Shown one piece after another: positions 5,171-8,919 of a DNA stretch of 8,919 nt. The translations under genes and the position numbers were made by a program. The notes under the pieces were generated by a model. It ran no database searches and was not told the origin of the DNA. It saw nothing but the letters and a program-made list of their open reading frames with translations. The DNA is from Acidimicrobiales bacterium (GTDB lineage: Bacteria; Actinomycetota; Acidimicrobiia; Acidimicrobiales; SZUA-35), in contig JABDJU010000223.1 of NCBI GenBank assembly GCA_013003325.1, positions 1 through 8,919 of the forward strand, written 5' to 3'. How positions within the stretch are numbered: position 1 is the first letter of the stretch; the number at the start of each line of letters is the position of its first letter.

Positions 5171-6136
5171 ATGACACTCGACACCATCTGGGTCTATGCC
5201 GAGGGCGACAGCGACGCCCTCTCGTCCACCACCCAAGAGCTCCTCACCAAGGCCCGCGACCTCGCCGACACCGTCGCCGTCGTCTACGCCGGTGATGGCG
5301 ACGACATTTCCGACCATGCCGGCGAATACGGCGCCGAAACCGTGTACGCCACCGGCGACCTCGAAGGCGCCCTCGTCGGCGTACCGGTCGCCGCCGCCAT
5401 CGCCGCCGCGGTCGAAACCGGCGACGGCCCCGACGCCGTTCTGCTCGGCACTTCATATGACGGGCGAGACATCGCCGCTCGGCTGTCGGTGGCCCTCGAT
5501 GCGACCGTGATCTCCAACGTGGTCGACATCGAGGTCGACGGCGACAGTCTGGTCGGAACCGAGCCGATCTTCGGCGGCACCAGCGACATCAAAACGAAGT
5601 TCACCGCCGACGGAGTGAAGATCCTCCTGGTTCGCCCCAAGAGCTTCGAAGCCGAGCCGTCGGGCGGAGATTCGGCCGACGTTGAGGACCTCGACGTGCC
5701 CGACCTGGGCTCCAGCGGAGGCGCCACGGTCACCAACCGTCACGCCGAGGAGTCCGAGGGCCCCAAGCTCGACGAGGCAGCCCTGGTCGTTGCCGGCGGC
5801 CGCGGCCTCGGACAGGCCGAAAGCTACGAGATGGTCGAACAGCTCGCCGCCAAACTCAAGGGCGCCGCCGGTGCGTCACGGGCCATCGTCGACGCCGGCT
5901 GGGTCCCCTACTCGTCGCAGGTCGGGCAGACCGGCAAGGTCGTGAAGCCCTCGGTCTACATCGCAGCCGGGATCTCGGGCGCCACCCAGCATCTGGTTGG
6001 CATGAAGGGTTCCAAGAACATCATCGCCATCAACAAGGATCCCGAGGCTCCGATTTTCGGTGTCGCCGATCTCGGCATCGTCGGAGACGTGCACAAGGTG
6101 ATCCCGAAGCTGCTCGAAGCACTCGAAGCTCGCTGA
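5171..6136 (+). CDS. etfA: Electron transfer flavoprotein, alpha subunit
   Basis: The large ETF subunit, which carries the redox-active FAD. Residues 1-160 form the N-terminal alpha/beta domain shared with EtfB, including LLGTSYDGRDIAARLS (91-106). A Gly/Asp-rich linker (about 162-186) leads to the C-terminal FAD domain. That domain starts at VVAGGRGLG (206-214), continues through SRAIVDAGWVP (236-246) and GQTGK (252-256), and ends with the family signature around YIAAGISGATQH (263-274), INKDPEAPIFGVADLGIVGD (287-306). All expected FAD-binding motifs are intact, and 321 residues is normal. The start ATG has GGAG at 5156-5159, 11 nt upstream, fitting translation of the second gene of an operon with etfB. 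It converges on a lipoprotein gene with a gap of only 10 bp. Several long antisense open frames across it are composition artefacts. Confidence 0.97.
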   Translation: MTLDTIWVYAEGDSDALSSTTQELLTKARDLADTVAVVYAGDGDDISDHAGEYGAETVYATGDLEGALVGVPVAAAIAAAVETGDGPDAVLLGTSYDGRDIAARLSVALDATVISNVVDIEVDGDSLVGTEPIFGGTSDIKTKFTADGVKILLVRPKSFEAEPSGGDSADVEDLDVPDLGSSGGATVTNRHAEESEGPKLDEAALVVAGGRGLGQAESYEMVEQLAAKLKGAAGASRAIVDAGWVPYSSQVGQTGKVVKPSVYIAAGISGATQHLVGMKGSKNIIAINKDPEAPIFGVADLGIVGDVHKVIPKLLEALEAR

Positions 6137-6142
6137 GCGATA

Positions 6143-6159
6143 CCGGCTAGCCCCGCCGG
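6143..6159. terminator. Inverted repeat at the etfA/lipoprotein convergence
   Basis: CCGGC (6143-6147) pairs with GCCGG (6155-6159) around a 7-nt loop. It starts 6 bases after the etfA stop and overlaps the stop codon of the convergent lipoprotein gene. Its position suits a bidirectional terminator, but the stem is short and no T-run follows in either direction. Confidence 0.25.
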
Positions 6160-7181
6160 ACGCCGCGAAGCGTGATCTCGACCACGTCGTTGTCGCGGGG
6201 TTCGTCGTTCTCATCGATCTCGATTCGGCTCGATTCGGTCACCGCGTAGGTGAGTGAGTCGAAGTCGTCCGAGGTAAACGATCCGGTCAACGGCTGGTCG
6301 ATGGCCGGGTCACCCTCGAAACCGAAAACGTCGTCGTCGACCACGGCGCGGACCAGGCGGTTCGCCTCAACCTGTGGGGAGCTGGGGTCCACGATCGCTG
6401 TGCTCTGCACCGAGAGGGTGGTCCGACTCAGCCGCCCGCTTCCGCTCTGGGTCATCACCACAAGCGTGCGGGTGTCGTCAGTCGGCGGCAGGGGGAGCGG
6501 TTCGGCCGACCAATTCAGATACGTCGAGAGATGGCTCGGGCCCCCGGAGCTGTTTGAGGTGAGCCGCACGAGCGAGCCCGCCCCCAGTGCACTCGAGGTG
6601 ATCACGAACTCGTCGAACAGTTGCTCGCCGGGCGCTCCGAACGTGGTCGACTGCACGGAGCCCCGTTCGTAGGTGTCGAGCATGACCAGGCCCGACGACA
6701 CCAGCCCGTTGGTGATCTGGGTGAACACGGCCGAGCTTTCCGCGGTGGTGGTCAGACTGATCGAAACCTGGGCCACGGCCTCACCGATCGCATCGGTCGC
6801 GCCGGCGCCGATACTGACCTCCACCACCTCAGATCCGGGTGGCGTCGGCAAGCCCTGGGGAGACGTGGTGAGAGAACCGAAGACCTCGGTGATGTTGTCG
6901 GTGGGGCCGAGCAACTCGCGCAACGAGTCGTAGATCACGTCGAGGTTGTCGGGCTCGGCCTCCTCGAACGTTGGCTCGGGCAACGCCTCGCTGGTGGTCG
7001 GCGCGCGCGGCGGTGCCGTCGTGACGATCGGCACCGTGGTGACCGGTGGCAACGTCGTGGTTGTGCTCGTATCGATCAGACCCAGCTCTCCCGGCGGTGA
7101 CGACGCGGTGCACCCAACGGTCATGAGAGCCACCATCCACAGGGCGAGCGCAGCGTGGTAGCGATGGTTCAAGGCCCTCAT
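6147..7181 (-). CDS. Predicted lipoprotein, function unknown
   Basis: A 344-residue exported protein. Residues 1-23 form a signal peptide with a basic start (MRALNHR) and a hydrophobic core. It is followed by TVGC with C24 as the likely lipidated cysteine; the -3 residue is threonine rather than the usual leucine, so the lipobox is imperfect. Residues 36-68 form a Thr/Pro-rich linker typical of actinobacterial surface proteins. The rest (about 78-344) has an alternating polar/hydrophobic pattern suggesting a mostly beta, acidic, Ser/Thr-rich extracytoplasmic domain with no cysteine. No family was recognised. It begins with a predicted leaderless start: TAAAGT lies 9 nt before the ATG and there is no Shine-Dalgarno. 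It diverges from the M20 peptidase gene with only 35 bp between start codons and converges on etfA. Confidence 0.82.
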   Translation of the reverse strand: MRALNHRYHAALALWMVALMTVGCTASSPPGELGLIDTSTTTTLPPVTTVPIVTTAPPRAPTTSEALPEPTFEEAEPDNLDVIYDSLRELLGPTDNITEVFGSLTTSPQGLPTPPGSEVVEVSIGAGATDAIGEAVAQVSISLTTTAESSAVFTQITNGLVSSGLVMLDTYERGSVQSTTFGAPGEQLFDEFVITSSALGAGSLVRLTSNSSGGPSHLSTYLNWSAEPLPLPPTDDTRTLVVMTQSGSGRLSRTTLSVQSTAIVDPSSPQVEANRLVRAVVDDDVFGFEGDPAIDQPLTGSFTSDDFDSLTYAVTESSRIEIDENDEPRDNDVVEITLRGVRRG

Positions 7182-7190
7182 CAGGGCCCG

Positions 7191-7196
7191 ACTTTA
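7191..7196 (-). promoter_or_regulatory. Candidate -10 element of the lipoprotein gene (leaderless)
   Basis: Read on the - strand, TAAAGT fits TANNNT and ends 9 nt before the ATG at 7181. No ribosome site lies in the remaining bases. Any -35 would have to lie around 7214-7219, over the start codon of the divergent peptidase gene, and none is convincing. Confidence 0.45.
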
Positions 7197-7204
7197 CAGC
7201 GCGG

Positions 7205-7210
7205 TACCGT
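7205..7210 (+). promoter_or_regulatory. Candidate -10 element of the M20 peptidase gene (leaderless)
   Basis: TACCGT fits TANNNT and is followed by six bases (GTCACC) and the ATG at 7217, so transcription would begin on or next to the start codon. No Shine-Dalgarno is present. The corresponding -35 would lie near 7182-7187, at the start of the divergent lipoprotein gene, and is not recognisable. Confidence 0.5.
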
Positions 7211-7216
7211 GTCACC

Positions 7217-8557
7217 ATGGGACACTCCGAGAGCGATCTCGACCGGTTAACCGGCGAAACGGTCGAATTGTTGCAGGCGTTGATCCGAAACGAATGCGTG
7301 AACGACGGCACCGTGGAGTCGGGCTTCGAAGACCGTTCCGCATCGCTCCTGGAGAACGAATTGGAGGGGCTCGGGCTCGACCTGGAGCGCTACGAAACGG
7401 CGCCAGGGCGCTCGTCATTGGTAACCCGTTACGAAGGCACCGATCCCGACGCGCCGGCGTTGTGCCTGATGGCCCATACCGACGTGGTGCCGGTCAGCGC
7501 CGACGGCTGGGAGCGAGACCCCTTCGGCGGCGAGCTGATCGACGGCGAGATATGGGGCCGCGGTGCGGTCGACATGCTCAACCTCACATCGACCATGGCA
7601 GTCGCGTTCCGCCACATCGTCAAAGCCGGTCGGCGCTACCCGGGCGACATCGTGTACTTCGCAGTGGCCGACGAGGAGGCCGGGTCGGTCCACGGCGCCC
7701 AGCCACTCCTCGACGACCAGTGGGACCACCTCCAGGCCGACTACGTCATCACCGAGTTCGGTGGTATTCCCATCAACGAATCGCTGCTGCTCACCACCGC
7801 TGAAAAGGGGGCGTACTGGTGGCGCCTGCATGTGGGAGGCACTCCAGGGCACGGCTCGATGCCCTACGGGACCGACAACGCCTTGGTCAAAGCCGCCGAG
7901 GTGGTCCGGCGGATCGCCGCCTACAACCCCGGACCCCGTCTCGATCGGATGTGGGAGCAGCGGGTGCGAGCGATGGGTCTGGGTGAGGAAATCAGCGCCC
8001 TGCTGCTCGATCCAGATCTCATCCACCAGGCCTTCGACCTCCTCCCGCCAGAGATTGCCCGCAACGCTCACTCGTGTTCGCACACCACCTTCAGCCCAAA
8101 CGTGATCCACGGCGGGGTCAAAACCAACGTCATCCCCGACCGGGTCACGATTGAACTCGACATCAGAACCCTGCCCGGCGAGTCGCTGGCCGATGTGCAC
8201 CACCACGTGCGAACCGCCCTCGGCGAACTCTACGACGAGGTCACCATCGAGTCCGACGGCGACTGGGATGCGTCGGAATCACCGACCGACAATCAGCTGT
8301 GGCATGCGCTCGATCGAGCGATGGGCTTCCAGTACCCGAACAAGGAACTGGTCCCCAGCCTCGTAACAGGCGGAACCGACGCTCGCTTCTATCGAGACCG
8401 GGGCGCCATCGCGTATGGGGCGGGCCTGTTGAGCCCTTCGTTGAACGCCGCCGACTTCCTCACCCGATTCCACGGACACAACGAACGCATCGACGTCGAA
8501 TCGCTGCGGATGACCACTCGATTGTGGCTCGACCTTTTCGACGTCCTCTGGGCCTAG
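7217..8557 (+). CDS. M20-family metallopeptidase / amidohydrolase
   Basis: A 446-residue two-zinc hydrolase of the M20 family, which includes carboxypeptidases, DapE and ArgE-like deacylases that cleave amide bonds near a free carboxylate. Metal ligands can be placed at H87 (MAHTDVVP), D119 (GRGAVDM), E154 (ADEEAG), E180 (ITEFGG) and H419 (FHGHNE). D89 and E153 are the usual catalytic residues. The dimerisation domain inserts after about residue 195 and begins with the typical GGTPGHGSMP (207-216), with H212 conserved in the family. All catalytic positions are intact. The residues after GRGAVDM are LN rather than the common KG/KN, a small deviation. There is no signal peptide, so it should act in the cytoplasm. 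The substrate cannot be read from the sequence. The start is supported by a TACCGT hexamer 6 nt upstream. The next gene downstream appears to have its own promoter. Confidence 0.93.
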   Translation: MGHSESDLDRLTGETVELLQALIRNECVNDGTVESGFEDRSASLLENELEGLGLDLERYETAPGRSSLVTRYEGTDPDAPALCLMAHTDVVPVSADGWERDPFGGELIDGEIWGRGAVDMLNLTSTMAVAFRHIVKAGRRYPGDIVYFAVADEEAGSVHGAQPLLDDQWDHLQADYVITEFGGIPINESLLLTTAEKGAYWWRLHVGGTPGHGSMPYGTDNALVKAAEVVRRIAAYNPGPRLDRMWEQRVRAMGLGEEISALLLDPDLIHQAFDLLPPEIARNAHSCSHTTFSPNVIHGGVKTNVIPDRVTIELDIRTLPGESLADVHHHVRTALGELYDEVTIESDGDWDASESPTDNQLWHALDRAMGFQYPNKELVPSLVTGGTDARFYRDRGAIAYGAGLLSPSLNAADFLTRFHGHNERIDVESLRMTTRLWLDLFDVLWA

Positions 8558-8691
8558 CCGCTCGTACCGCTTCATCGCCGACCTCATCGTCCGACGGGAT
8601 CCCCATGTCTGCGCGTCTGATCATCGGGTCCATAGCTGGCGGTCATAACACGTCGCTGAGTGCTCCATCAGCCAACCTCCCGAGCGCTGGG

Positions 8692-8697
8692 TAACGT
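8692..8697 (+). promoter_or_regulatory. Candidate -10 element of the 3'-terminal lipoprotein gene (leaderless)
   Basis: TAACGT fits TANNNT and is followed by six bases (TGCGTC) and the GTG at 8704. This is the same arrangement as at the M20 gene (TACCGT, six bases, ATG). The 146 bp between the M20 stop and this gene otherwise hold no recognisable gene or terminator. Confidence 0.45.
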
Positions 8698-8703
8698 TGC
8701 GTC

Positions 8704-8919
8704 GTGGTCAGGGGGCATGTCATACGGGTCGCGTGGGCCGTCGCTGGCCTGATGGTCTTCTGCGGGTGCGCCGCGTTTCCCCAAACCCTCGAAGTAGCCG
8801 GGGCCGCCCAGCCGATCGCCGAACGCCCGCCGACGACCGTGGCTAAGCAGGTCGTTGTCACGCCACCCACCGTCCCTCCGTCAGTGGCGCAGCTCGACAG
8901 CGATGGACGAGCACCGATC
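8704..8919 (+). CDS. N-terminus of a predicted lipoprotein (truncated by window edge)
   Basis: An open frame beginning at GTG 8704 runs through the window end without a stop, giving 72 residues. It starts with a short basic region (R3, H5, R8), a hydrophobic stretch (VAWAVAGLMVF) and then FCGC, with C22 the likely lipidated cysteine. Next comes a Pro/Thr/Val-rich segment (ERPPTTVAKQ, TPPTVPPS), a typical cell-surface linker. The mature domain lies beyond the window, so no function can be given. An in-frame ATG at 8752 would leave only a few residues before the cysteine and would destroy the signal peptide, so GTG is preferred. GTG also lies 6 nt after a TAACGT hexamer. It resembles the lipoprotein on the other side of the M20 gene only in general layout. 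Confidence 0.65.
   Translation, partial: MVRGHVIRVAWAVAGLMVFCGCAAFPQTLEVAGAAQPIAERPPTTVAKQVVVTPPTVPPSVAQLDSDGRAPI

Noticed and set aside
5284..5743. Long open frames antisense to etfA.
   Set aside because: They are products of the strong GC-third-position bias of etfA, encode biased Ser/Arg-rich sequence, and lie opposite a complete conserved gene.
8605..8694. A 29-codon frame from ATG 8605 to TAA 8694 between the M20 gene and the last lipoprotein.
   Set aside because: There is no clear ribosome site, the product is low complexity, the frame continues from a shadow of the M20 gene, and its stop lies in the predicted -10 of the next gene.
8643..8870. A 75-codon - strand frame at the right edge.
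   Set aside because: It lies opposite the lipoprotein start, which has a signal peptide, cysteine and promoter-like hexamer. The antisense product shows no domain.

Overview
The window is high-GC DNA with densely packed genes on both strands. It contains a WhiB-family iron-sulfur regulator, a family confined to Actinomycetota, diverging from a PdtaS-type sensor kinase. It therefore comes from an actinobacterium. The short, divergent, apparently leaderless gene starts fit that phylum. My impression of an Acidimicrobiia-like organism is inference only. No rRNA, tRNA, CRISPR array, insertion sequence or phage gene was seen, and the region reads as ordinary chromosomal core.

Layout. Bases 1-77 are the 3' end of an unidentified + strand gene. 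A small zinc-ribbon protein (215-403, +) converges on pdtaS (426-1868, -), a cytoplasmic histidine kinase of the HisKA_2 class. A 345-bp intergenic region with inverted repeats separates pdtaS from a divergent WhiB1-like gene (2214-2603, +). Converging on whiB is a two-gene - strand unit: a diacylglycerol-kinase-family lipid kinase (3388-4281, probably starting further upstream near 4308), then a glycerophosphodiester phosphodiesterase (2637-3338). Diverging from the lipid kinase is the etfB-etfA operon (4372-6136, +), encoding both subunits of electron transfer flavoprotein. It converges on a predicted lipoprotein of unknown function (6147-7181, -). That gene shares a 35-bp divergent start region with an M20-family metallopeptidase (7217-8557, +). 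The window ends inside a second predicted lipoprotein (8704 onward, +).

How the genes fit together. The kinase and WhiB form a signalling neighbourhood that is also found in Mycobacterium tuberculosis (Rv3220c/Rv3219, from memory). The lipid kinase and phosphodiesterase probably act on membrane-lipid turnover products. EtfAB carries electrons from acyl-CoA and related dehydrogenases to the respiratory chain. The M20 enzyme and the two lipoproteins have no assigned pathway.

The most interesting signals are regulatory or concern gene starts. Most promoter-proximal genes here lack a Shine-Dalgarno sequence and instead have a TANNNT hexamer 6-9 nt before the start codon, which predicts leaderless mRNAs. 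By that rule, and by homology, the lipid kinase appears to start at an ATC codon. The PdtaS homologue lacks the two GAF-domain cysteines of the mycobacterial protein. I found no convincing undescribed multi-gene system.
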